Assembly: GCA_005776945.1 (NCBI GenBank)
Contig: SXOB01000090.1
Coordinates: forward strand, 29,812 to 93,811
Reading direction: 5' to 3'
Source of the DNA: Pseudomonadota bacterium
Lineage (GTDB): Bacteria > Myxococcota_A > UBA796 > GCA-2862545
DNA: 64,000 bases
A program made the translations under genes and the position numbers. The notes under the pieces are model-generated. The model saw only the letters and a list, made by a program, of their open reading frames with translations. It searched no databases and had not been told where the DNA came from. This document shows positions 52,343 to 59,307 of this stretch, one piece after another. Within the stretch, counting starts at the first letter, position 1. Each line of letters opens with the position of its first letter.

Positions 52343-53563
52343 GTGCGCAACGTCATCTTCTGCGCGCCTTTCGCGCAGTTCCCCGCGACCCGCCGCTTTG
52401 CTCGGGCTTTGGCCCAGCTCGAAGGCGTGCGCCTGCTCGGCATCTTCCAACAGCCCCCCACGGGCGAGGCGCAGCGCTGGTTTGCCGACACAGCGATCGT
52501 CGCCGATACGCTCGACAGCCGCCAGCTCATCGCCGCAGCGACGCGTCTGAGCGCGCAGCACGGGACGATATTCCGGGCCGTTGGCATCCTTGAGAACATG
52601 CAGGACGCCCTCGCCGACGTCCGCGCCCACTTCGGGCTCCCGGGCCCGACGCCAGCGACCACGGCACGCTTCCGCGACAAGGCGCTGATGAAGACGACGT
52701 TGGCGCGCGCCGGCTTGCCTGTCGCCGAGCATCGCCTTCTCGAGAGCGCAGACGACGCGCGCTGGTTTGCACGCAAACACGGCTTTCCCATCATCCTCAA
52801 ACCGCCGGCCGGTGCGGGCTGCAAAGCGACCTACCGTTGCGACGACCCTACCCAACTGGAAGCGGCCCTCCGCGAGTCGCAACCAAGCAAGGCGCGGGCC
52901 GTCTTGGCAGAGGAATTCCTCCAAGGAAGCGAGTACAGCTTCGAGACGATCTGCATCGAGGGTATTCCGAGATTCGTCAGTATCAGCCGCTATTTTCCTG
53001 GGCCGCTGGAAGTTGTGAGGAACCCCCACCTGCAGTGGGTTTGCCTTCTTCCCCGCGACATTTCGGGACCCCAATGGGAGGCTGCACGGGCCATGGGGTT
53101 GGCGGCCGTCACCCGACTCGGCATGGGCACGGGGCTTACGCACATGGAGTGGTTCGAGCGCCCCGACGGACGACTCGCCATCGGCGAAATCGCTATGCGA
53201 CCGCCGGGAGCCCAGATCGTGAGCCTGATGGGGTGGGCGCACGACACGGACATGTACCGGGCGTGGGCGCGGGCGGTCATCGACCACGCCTTCGACGGTC
53301 CGTGGGAGCGCAAGTACGCCGTAGCTTGCTGCTATTTGCGCGGCGCCGGGCGGGGCCGCATCGTCGCCGTCGACGGCCTTGACGAGGCCCAGCGCGCGAT
53401 CGGCAGCCTCGTCGTCGACTCCAAGCTGCCTGAGGTCGGCGCGATGAAGTCCGACAGCTACGAGGGCGACGGCTACGCCATTCTGCGCCACCCCGACACC
53501 GCGACGGTCGCGGCCGCCGCGCGGACCCTCATCGAGACTGTGCGGGTACGGTATTCGGGCTGA
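52343..53563 (+). CDS. ATP-grasp ligase family protein
   Basis: A 406-residue ATP-grasp enzyme, the group that joins a carboxylate to an amine or thiol through an acyl phosphate. GTG at 52343. The pre-ATP-grasp domain begins VIFCAPFAQFPATRRFARAL; the ATP-binding part has TARFRDKALMKTTLARAGLP, FPIILKPPAGAGCKATYRC (Lys and Gly loop), EEFLQGSEYSFETI, and GEIAMRPPGAQIV with the Mg-binding acidic residue. It resembles carboxylate-amine ligases of the carbamoyl-phosphate-synthase/PurK-like type rather than a named enzyme. Its 3' end overlaps the convergent peptidase gene by 35 bases, the largest such overlap here. Confidence 0.85.
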   Translation: MRNVIFCAPFAQFPATRRFARALAQLEGVRLLGIFQQPPTGEAQRWFADTAIVADTLDSRQLIAAATRLSAQHGTIFRAVGILENMQDALADVRAHFGLPGPTPATTARFRDKALMKTTLARAGLPVAEHRLLESADDARWFARKHGFPIILKPPAGAGCKATYRCDDPTQLEAALRESQPSKARAVLAEEFLQGSEYSFETICIEGIPRFVSISRYFPGPLEVVRNPHLQWVCLLPRDISGPQWEAARAMGLAAVTRLGMGTGLTHMEWFERPDGRLAIGEIAMRPPGAQIVSLMGWAHDTDMYRAWARAVIDHAFDGPWERKYAVACCYLRGAGRGRIVAVDGLDEAQRAIGSLVVDSKLPEVGAMKSDSYEGDGYAILRHPDTATVAAAARTLIETVRVRYSG

Positions 53564-54197
53564 GGCATCTCGCCGTCACGTGCAGATGGTCGCGGTGCCC
53601 CGCCGCGGGCTGAAGCAACCCCGGGCTGTCCGCGGTTCCGACAAGCCGCACCGAACCCACGCCCACCGGCCCACCGGCCTCCAACGCTCGGATGAGACTG
53701 GCGTCCAACAGAATGCGTTCGATGCGCCCGCTTTCCCCCAAGTGGCGAACAAATCGAAGCGTCGCCTCACGGTCGAGCTGGTCCACGGGCACGGGCCGCC
53801 ACGGCCACGGTTGATGGCCGCCGACCCACCAAAGCCCAACGTCCGCATCGAGTCCGAAGCGGTGCCTCGAATGGGGCGGAAAGGGTCCTCCCTTCGGCCG
53901 GGACATGTCGCCGACCACGAGCGGGGCCAGTCCTGGCAGGGCGCGATGCGTCGCACGTGCTGCGTACGCGATGGTGTCGAGGAGAACGTCCTGAGCGTAC
54001 GTTCGCCCGGCGTCGATGACCGTCCAAAGCACGCCGTCATCGGGCATTGACGCCAGGCCAGCCTGAGGAATCTGATCACAGATCGGCGCCGAACCCCGTG
54101 GCGGCGTCAGCGCGCTGACGCGATCGGCCACGGCGTGCTCGTAGGGGCCGGTGGCTGCCCACGTTTGGGCGCAGCACCACAACATGACCGTCCGCAT
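53529..54197 (-). CDS. Penicillin-insensitive murein endopeptidase-like (M74-type)
   Basis: A 222-residue exported metallopeptidase resembling MepA, which cuts peptide cross-links in peptidoglycan. Short signal MRTVMLWCCAQTWA. Zinc-site features: PPHSRHRFGLDADVGLWW (His109, Asp117) and AGHRDHLHVTARC (His204, His206), matching the M74 SHxxGxDxD and HxHxR patterns with Ala-Arg at the end. The Cys residues 40 and 211 may pair. It is smaller than E. coli MepA (about 270). Periplasmic cell-wall remodelling is the likely role. Confidence 0.82.
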   Translation of the reverse strand: MRTVMLWCCAQTWAATGPYEHAVADRVSALTPPRGSAPICDQIPQAGLASMPDDGVLWTVIDAGRTYAQDVLLDTIAYAARATHRALPGLAPLVVGDMSRPKGGPFPPHSRHRFGLDADVGLWWVGGHQPWPWRPVPVDQLDREATLRFVRHLGESGRIERILLDASLIRALEAGGPVGVGSVRLVGTADSPGLLQPAAGHRDHLHVTARCLSPNTVPAQSR

Positions 54198-54217
54198 AGG
54201 CCCTCATAGAGCCCCGC

Positions 54218-54403
54218 GTGGCAGCCTGCACACCTGCCGGACGGATCGCCCATTTCATCGATCGAGAGGAACGCAGGGGCGTGCTGGAGTGGCTGGCCGC
54301 CTTGCGTCCCATTTGGGAGCTTCGCACCCCCGAGCCGCCCACTGACGGCGTCGCCCAGCGGCGGCTGCTCCGCCCTGTTGGGTGGCTGGACCGGTCCCTG
54401 TTC
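54218..54403 (+). pseudogene. Possible truncated gene fragment (N-terminal part only)
   Basis: A GTG-started frame gives about 62 residues of protein-like sequence (RIAHFIDREERRGVLEWLAAL, then RPIWELRTPEPP and QRRLLRPVGWLDRSLF) with amphipathic helices and normal composition, then decays into Arg/Pro-rich sequence at a hairpin and across the antisense of the next gene. The QRRLLRPV.WL block reminds me of N-termini of larger myxobacterial conserved proteins, so this may be a 3'-deleted gene. No ribosome site is evident. The remaining 70 bases to 54473 hold only the terminator hairpin. Confidence 0.35.
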
Positions 54404-54424
54404 AAGTTCGTCGACCCGAAACGG

Positions 54425-54453
54425 CAACGGCCGCCCCTGAGGGACGGCCGTTG
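54425..54453 (-). terminator. Hairpin terminator of Cys-rich lipoprotein gene
   Basis: CAACGGCCG (54425-54433) and CGGCCGTTG (54445-54453) form a perfect 9-bp stem, extendable inward by three C-G pairs with one bulged A around a CTGA loop. It lies 20 bases after the stop of the minus-strand gene at 54474. Only a short TTT follows on that strand, so termination may be partial. Confidence 0.55.
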
Positions 54454-54473
54454 GTTCGCTGCGCTCGAGAGCG

Positions 54474-54839
54474 TCAGATGCAGACGCCGCCGCCGTCCGG
54501 GCCGGCGTGCGGGCAGTGCGTCGCCGCGTCGGAAGCGGCCGCGCCGAGGTGGTACACGCGGCAGCCGAGCGTGTTGCCGCCGGTCTCGCCGGAGCAGCCC
54601 ACTTCCCACATCGCGCAATCGGTCTCACAGGTGGCCTGGTCGGCGTAGGTGCCAACACAGGTGGCCATCGCGTCCGTACAGAAATCGGCGCAGGTCGTCG
54701 CTTCGGCGGCGCAGGTCGTGCCGTCCGTCGTGGCGGGGGTCGTGCCGTCCGTCGTCGCGGCCGAGTCGCTCGTGGTCGCATCCGTGGTGTCGCCGCACGC
54801 GCCGAGAACGAGCAGGGCGCCAACAAAGTACTTGCTCAT
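54474..54839 (-). CDS. Small Cys-rich lipoprotein
   Basis: A 121-residue predicted lipoprotein. The ATG at 54839 is chosen over the one at 54845 because AAGGAG then has six-base spacing; signal ends LVLGAC (Cys15). A Thr/Asp/Ala-rich spacer (TTDATTSDSAATTDGTTPAT) leads to a domain with ten Cys: CAAEATTCADFCTDAMATC, then CETDCAMW, VGCSG, GCRVYHLG and THCPHAGPDGGGVCI. The NTLGCR.YH and THCPHAGP.G.GVC ends recur in small secreted proteins of myxobacteria, as far as I recall. Disulfide-rich surface protein of unknown function. Followed by a hairpin terminator. Confidence 0.8.
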   Translation of the reverse strand: MSKYFVGALLVLGACGDTTDATTSDSAATTDGTTPATTDGTTCAAEATTCADFCTDAMATCVGTYADQATCETDCAMWEVGCSGETGGNTLGCRVYHLGAAASDAATHCPHAGPDGGGVCI

Positions 54840-54950
54840 GTGCATCTCCTTGACCGGTTGGTCGTGGCCTCATCATCCGACAACACGCCAACGTCAAGGG
54901 CACCATGAAGGGAATAGCCTAAGGCACCGTCCGACACGCTCGAGAAACCG

Positions 54951-55595
54951 ATGACTTCCTTGCTTCTCTTGTGCTTTTCTCTGGCCCAGGCCACCACCGA
55001 GATCGGACCCGAGCCGACGACTGACGCCACGGAAACGGCGGCGCCGGACCGCAAGGCCGTCCTTCAGGCGGCCGTACAGCTCGAACTGGCGGGTTTCCAG
55101 AAGATGTTGGACCTCACGTCCGAACTGGCCAAGGGCAAGGGCCGAAGCTTGCCCGCTGAAGCGAAGACCGCCCACAAGGAAGCAAGTGAACTCGCGAAGG
55201 CGGCAAGCGCGTCCGCGAAGGCGGGCGAACACGTCGCCGCGTGGCGCCAACTGCGCGAAGCCTGGGGAAAAAATGCGCCCGCCATCAAGTACGTGATGCA
55301 GGCGGCTCCGGCCGAGGAATTGGCTCCCCTCCTAGGTGCCTACCTCGACCACCTCGGCGCCCGAATCGACGCCCTGGCCCCCCTCATCGGCGGCGACGCC
55401 CCGGCCGATGCCACCTCTCACTTCACGACGGCCAAGTCTCTCTTTGCCGAGGCCAAGGACATTCATGCAACGGGCGACGCGCGCCAAGCCTTCGCCAAGG
55501 CGCGAGAGGCCATTACCGAACTCGATCTCGCCTTCCGGGCCGTCTTCAAGGCGGGCCGAGAGGGGCGCGGACGCGATCAGTCCGGCGAGGACTGA
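54951..55595 (+). CDS. Exported helical hypothetical protein
   Basis: A 214-residue exported protein; ATG at 54951, signal MTSLLLLCFSLAQA with cleavage before TTEIG. The mature protein is rich in Ala, Lys, Glu and Leu and is predicted as long helices (LELAGFQKMLDLTSELAKGKG, HKEASELAKAASASAKAGE), possibly coiled coil or four-helix bundle, ending with a basic GREGRGRDQSGED tail. No motif for haem or metal. Family unknown. Its 3' end overlaps the convergent RCC1-like gene by 19 bases. Confidence 0.68.
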   Translation: MTSLLLLCFSLAQATTEIGPEPTTDATETAAPDRKAVLQAAVQLELAGFQKMLDLTSELAKGKGRSLPAEAKTAHKEASELAKAASASAKAGEHVAAWRQLREAWGKNAPAIKYVMQAAPAEELAPLLGAYLDHLGARIDALAPLIGGDAPADATSHFTTAKSLFAEAKDIHATGDARQAFAKAREAITELDLAFRAVFKAGREGRGRDQSGED

Positions 55596-56527
55596 CCCAG
55601 GTCGTCCCGGCCCCAGCACACCACGCGCTCGGGCGGCGTCGACAAGGCACACGCGTTGTAGGTTCCGGCGGAAACCTGCTGGAACGTGCCTGGCGGCGGC
55701 GCGGCTTGCCCGTCGTCGTCAAGGCCCCAGCACTGGACCTGCAGGTCCGTTCGGATGGCACAGCTGTGGACGGCGCCGCCACTGACCTGATGAAAGAAGT
55801 CAAAGGCGCTTGGGCTGGACTGGTTGGCGTCATCGGCGCCCCAACATTGGGCCTTCGTGTCCGTGTCGATGGCACAGGTGTGGGACACCGCCGCCCCTAC
55901 CTGCAGGAAGGACCCCGAAGCCGCCGACGTCTGCCCGAACGTGTTGAGACCCCAGCAGCTCACGGCGCCATCAGCCTTCACCGCACACGTGTGCGCATGA
56001 CCTGCGTCGATCGACACGAACGGGCCCGTCGGCTCCAAGGAACGGTCGTTGTCGTCGTTGCCCCAGCAGTCCGTGGCGCCTGCCGCGTCGAGTGCACAAC
56101 AGTGTTCGCCGCCGCAGTCCATCGTGACAAACGGACCGGGCGGCGCCGACGTCTGCCCGAATTCGTTGCTGCCCCAGCACACCGGCGTCCCCGCCGCGTC
56201 GAGCGCACACGAGTGTTCCAGGCCCACGGTGATGACGACAAACCCGTCGCCCGAAGGTGCCCCGCTGACCTGCGCCTTGGTGTCGTCGCCCCAGCACGCG
56301 ACCTGACCGGCGTCGTTCAGCCAGCACCCGTGAACGTCGCCAACGCTCACACGCTGAACGTAGACGCCCGGCCAGGTCCACACGGGCGGCGGAATCGTGG
56401 GTGGGTCGGTATTCGTGTCCGTCCCGGTTTCCGTCGGGCCATCCGACGTCGCGGGGTCGCTTCCGTCGGAGGTGCCTGCACCGTCGCCCGAGCACGCAGC
56501 CAACACGACCCACCACGATGCGCTCAT
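55577..56527 (-). CDS. RCC1-like repeat lipoprotein 1
   Basis: A 316-residue predicted lipoprotein. ATG at 56527 sits after AGGAGGG and gives MSASWWVVLAAC (Cys12). After a Thr/Asp/Pro spacer, six to seven RCC1-type repeats run to the end, each with a Cys pair: HSCALDAAGTPVCWGSNEFG, HTCAVKADGAVSCWGLNTFG and others of the form G..H(S/T)CA...G...CWG. These build a seven-bladed RCC1 propeller in which the two Cys of each blade probably form a disulfide. Secreted bacterial RCC1 proteins are common in myxobacteria; ligand unknown. Confidence 0.88.
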   Translation of the reverse strand: MSASWWVVLAACSGDGAGTSDGSDPATSDGPTETGTDTNTDPPTIPPPVWTWPGVYVQRVSVGDVHGCWLNDAGQVACWGDDTKAQVSGAPSGDGFVVITVGLEHSCALDAAGTPVCWGSNEFGQTSAPPGPFVTMDCGGEHCCALDAAGATDCWGNDDNDRSLEPTGPFVSIDAGHAHTCAVKADGAVSCWGLNTFGQTSAASGSFLQVGAAVSHTCAIDTDTKAQCWGADDANQSSPSAFDFFHQVSGGAVHSCAIRTDLQVQCWGLDDDGQAAPPPGTFQQVSAGTYNACALSTPPERVVCWGRDDLGQSSPD

Positions 56528-56528
56528 T

Positions 56529-56545
56529 GGCCCTCCTGCAGGGCC
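56529..56545 (-). promoter_or_regulatory. Hairpin overlapping ribosome-binding site
   Basis: On the minus-strand mRNA GGCCCU-GCAGG-AGGGCC forms a 6-bp stem ending one base before the ATG at 56527. The AGGAGGG ribosome site lies in its loop and 3' arm, so folding could mask it. Chance is possible at this GC content. The rest of the gap to 56781 shows nothing else. Confidence 0.3.
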
Positions 56546-56781
56546 GCTATCCGCCCGACGGAGGGCCCGGCCCTCAAAGGAGGACCGAACCGCATCGAGA
56601 CCCCAAGGGGGGTGAAACAAAAGCAGAACCGACCGGTTCACATCAGGTCGATGCCAAGGCTGAAGCAAGTCCCGTGCCAACCCAACGACGACGCTGCGAA
56701 CGGACTCGACGCGCCGACGGATCCGTCCTCGGGGCCGATGGGCCGGAACAAGTTGTTCCATTCCCTGTTCCGGACTGACCC

Positions 56782-57618
56782 TCAGGGCCGAGGCAGCGGC
56801 CGTCCCGAAAACGTCCCACCGTGCCAACAGACGACAGACCCGGCAGCGGCCACGCCACACGCCGACTCAGCGCCCACCGTGAGGTCGAGCAGCCCACCTG
56901 GCCCCTCGACGGGGTCGATGCCGCCTGGACCCCAGCATCGCGCGGCTTCGGCAAAGCGAGCGCAGAACCTCCAACCGCCCCCAGGCGCCGCGCCGCCCTC
57001 TACTTGCAGCGCCCCATCCCACGACGGCGACGCTACGCCGTCGCATACGACTTGACCGTCGATCTGGAGGGCGCACGTCGCGGTCCCGGCGACCGCAACC
57101 TCGACAAAGCCGCCCGTTTCACCGAGCGGCAAGGCGGGTCCCAACCCCCAGCAGCGCACGCTACCCTGCTCATCGAGCCCACACGTCCGCCAAAGGTCGG
57201 CGTCCATCGCCATGAGGCGTTCTGACGGCGCCTGCAGCTGGCCATAGGTGTCGTCGCCCCAGCAGCGGACGCCTCCCGTGGCGGCGGCACACCCGTGCCG
57301 TGCGCCGGCTGCGACATCGAGGAACACGCCTTTGGGAACCGAGGTTCGCTCTTCCCTCTCGGCGTAGCCCCACGCCGCCAACCGGCCGTCGGAGCGCAAA
57401 CCGACGACGTGATGAAGGCCGACGGCCAACTCGACGAACGTGCCTGGCAACGGCTCGGGATCGAGCATGGCGTTCGGCCACGCCGAGCAGTGCACCTTGG
57501 CGTCGGCCGCAAGACCGCACCAGCGTCCCTCTCCGACGTCGACGGTGACCACGCGCGGGGCGGGTGGGACGATGGTTTCCGCCGGCGCGGACCCACAAGC
57601 TAGGGCGATCGGCCACAC
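56782..57618 (-). CDS. RCC1-like repeat lipoprotein 2
   Basis: A 278-residue paralogue of the downstream RCC1 gene. GTG at 57618 gives a minimal signal VWPIALAC (Cys8). The repeats are more diverged: RWCGLAADAKVHCSAW, HGCAAATGGVRCWGDDTYG, RTCGLDEQGSVRCWG, ATCALQIDGQVVCDG, RFCARFAEAARCWG and SACGVAAAGSVVCWHG, with one blade (HHVVGLRSDGRLAAWG) lacking both Cys. So six Cys-paired blades plus one without. Upstream of its sister by 254 bases, same strand, so probably a duplicated pair. Confidence 0.85.
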   Translation of the reverse strand: MWPIALACGSAPAETIVPPAPRVVTVDVGEGRWCGLAADAKVHCSAWPNAMLDPEPLPGTFVELAVGLHHVVGLRSDGRLAAWGYAEREERTSVPKGVFLDVAAGARHGCAAATGGVRCWGDDTYGQLQAPSERLMAMDADLWRTCGLDEQGSVRCWGLGPALPLGETGGFVEVAVAGTATCALQIDGQVVCDGVASPSWDGALQVEGGAAPGGGWRFCARFAEAARCWGPGGIDPVEGPGGLLDLTVGAESACGVAAAGSVVCWHGGTFSGRPLPRP

Positions 57619-57634
57619 CCGGCGTCCGTAGCCG

Positions 57635-57663
57635 TTGATCGCAGGCGCTGCACCGGCTACCCC
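57635..57663 (+). promoter_or_regulatory. Possible promoter of VWA/Cys-rich operon
   Basis: TTGATC (57635-57640), a 17-base spacer and TACCCC (57658-57663) precede the ATG at 57687. The -35 and spacing are good, the -10 poor. Confidence 0.3.
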
Positions 57664-57686
57664 CCCGCCCCCCAGGGAGCCTCCTC

Positions 57687-58730
57687 ATGCGACCTCTTGC
57701 CTTCGCTCTGGCCTTCTTGGTCGGATGCACCGAGTACGAGATCACGAAGTTTGACGGCGTGGATGTGTTCTACCAGGACCCGCCGGCGTCCGTGGACGTC
57801 CTCATCGTCGTCGACAATTCGGGCAGCATGCAGCCGTTTCAAGAGAAGTTGGCCACCGAATTCGACGGCTTCGTCACCTACTTCGAGTCCGCAGGCGTCG
57901 ACTACCAGGTGGCCGTGACGACCACGGCCGTTGCGCCGTCCATCGCCTACGGGGCCTGCACGCCGGCCATCATCAATGACCTTCCCGCTCCCGGCGAAAT
58001 CGTGGACGGGACGATCATCACGGCTGACACACCCGACGCTGACCAGGTGTTCGCCGACCTCGTGAGCGTCGGGACCTGTGGTAGCGCTTCCGAAATGGGC
58101 CTCGAGGCAGCATGGATCGCGCTCGGTATCAAGGGGAATGATGAAAACGAGGCCTTCCTCCGCGACAACGCGATGTTGTCCGTGCTCATCGTCTCCGACG
58201 AACAGGACAGCAGCCCCCGTCCCGTTCACGAGTACCTCAACGATTTCCAGTCCCAGGTCAAGGACCCCGACGTTCGGGACAGCTTCAACCTGTCCGGTTT
58301 CGTCGTCACCGAGGTCGACAATTGTGAAGGCGAACAGGCGATGAACGCTCGGGTCGGTACCCGGTACATCGAGGGCATCGAGCAGACGTCTGGCATCCAG
58401 GCCGACATCTGCGCCGACGACTACACCGCGCGCATCGAGGACCTGTCGATCCGCGCTGCGCGCATGGTCGACACGTTCTACCTGTCGAAGACGCCGGACG
58501 TCAGCAGCATCATCGTCGAGGTCAACGACGAGGAGTGGCTTTGCCAGGACGGCGCATGGACCTACGAAGAGGTCGCGAACCCAGATGGTGACGACGGCCT
58601 CGTTCCCGCCATTGTCTTCGATCGGACCACCCTGCCTCCGCCCGCTTCGACGATCCTGGTCTCCTACTTCTCGGGTGGCGGCGACCCCATCGACTTCTGC
58701 GCCGAGGAAGCCAGCGGGACGGTCCCATGA
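57687..58730 (+). CDS. VWA-domain-like lipoprotein
   Basis: A 347-residue predicted lipoprotein (signal ends AFLVGC, Cys14). A von Willebrand A-type domain covers most of it: VDVLIVVDNSGSM (MIDAS DxSxS, Asp43, Ser45, Ser47), a Rossmann-like pattern, and MLSVLIVSDEQDSS as a later strand. Cys in YGACTP, GTCGS, DNCEG, DICADD, LCQDG and FCAEE suggest disulfides. Such proteins bind ligands through a divalent metal at the cell surface. Its stop overlaps the next start (ATGA), so it is co-translated with a Cys-rich lipoprotein. Confidence 0.87.
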   Translation: MRPLAFALAFLVGCTEYEITKFDGVDVFYQDPPASVDVLIVVDNSGSMQPFQEKLATEFDGFVTYFESAGVDYQVAVTTTAVAPSIAYGACTPAIINDLPAPGEIVDGTIITADTPDADQVFADLVSVGTCGSASEMGLEAAWIALGIKGNDENEAFLRDNAMLSVLIVSDEQDSSPRPVHEYLNDFQSQVKDPDVRDSFNLSGFVVTEVDNCEGEQAMNARVGTRYIEGIEQTSGIQADICADDYTARIEDLSIRAARMVDTFYLSKTPDVSSIIVEVNDEEWLCQDGAWTYEEVANPDGDDGLVPAIVFDRTTLPPPASTILVSYFSGGGDPIDFCAEEASGTVP

Positions 58731-59290
58731 GGGCGCTCCTTTTCCTGCTCGCAGCGGTCTCCTGCGGCGGAAGTGACCTCGGCGAGCCCGAGTGCGTCGA
58801 TCACGGCGAATGTGCCACTGGCGAGCTCTGTGTCGACGAGACGTGCCGCGTCGTCGAGTGCGTGTCGTCCGAGATCTGCTCGCTCGGCAGCTACTGCAGC
58901 CCCGAGACCCACGCCTGTGTCGAAGGCTGCGAAGTCGAAGCGGACTGCCTGCCTGGCGACATCTGTGACAGCTCCGCGAATGCCTGCGTGACCCCTACGT
59001 CCTGTGTGGACACCGAGCTCGACTGCCCGATCGGAACGGTCTGCCAAGACAACGGCGAATGTAAGGCGATCCCGGGCCTGTGCGGCGAATGTGACCGCCC
59101 CACGGATTGCAATGCGAACGCCGAGTGCATCAGCTTTATCGGCGATCCGTCGCCCTACTGCTGGGGCACATGCTCCGACCAAGCGGACTGCCCGCACGGC
59201 TTCGACTGCGTCAACGTGGGTGGCGGCTACGGCGAAGTCTGCGTCGGCGAGTGCGCGTGGTTCCTCGAGCAGGGTCTCGTCACGCCGTAG
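58727..59290 (+). CDS. Cys-rich lipoprotein
   Basis: A 187-residue predicted lipoprotein; ATG at 58727 overlaps the VWA gene stop (ATGA), signal ends LLAAVSC (Cys13). The mature protein has more than 25 Cys in repeated modules of the form C.....C..G..C....C (for example ECVDHGECATGELCVDETC, CEVEADCLPGDICDSSANAC, TCSDQADCPHGFDC), resembling the EB/dickkopf-type disulfide knots common in myxobacterial secreted proteins. Likely a surface partner of the VWA protein. Ends 17 bases from the convergent gene. Confidence 0.84.
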   Translation: MRALLFLLAAVSCGGSDLGEPECVDHGECATGELCVDETCRVVECVSSEICSLGSYCSPETHACVEGCEVEADCLPGDICDSSANACVTPTSCVDTELDCPIGTVCQDNGECKAIPGLCGECDRPTDCNANAECISFIGDPSPYCWGTCSDQADCPHGFDCVNVGGGYGEVCVGECAWFLEQGLVTP

Positions 59291-59307
59291 CGCCGAATGA
59301 AGGCGGC

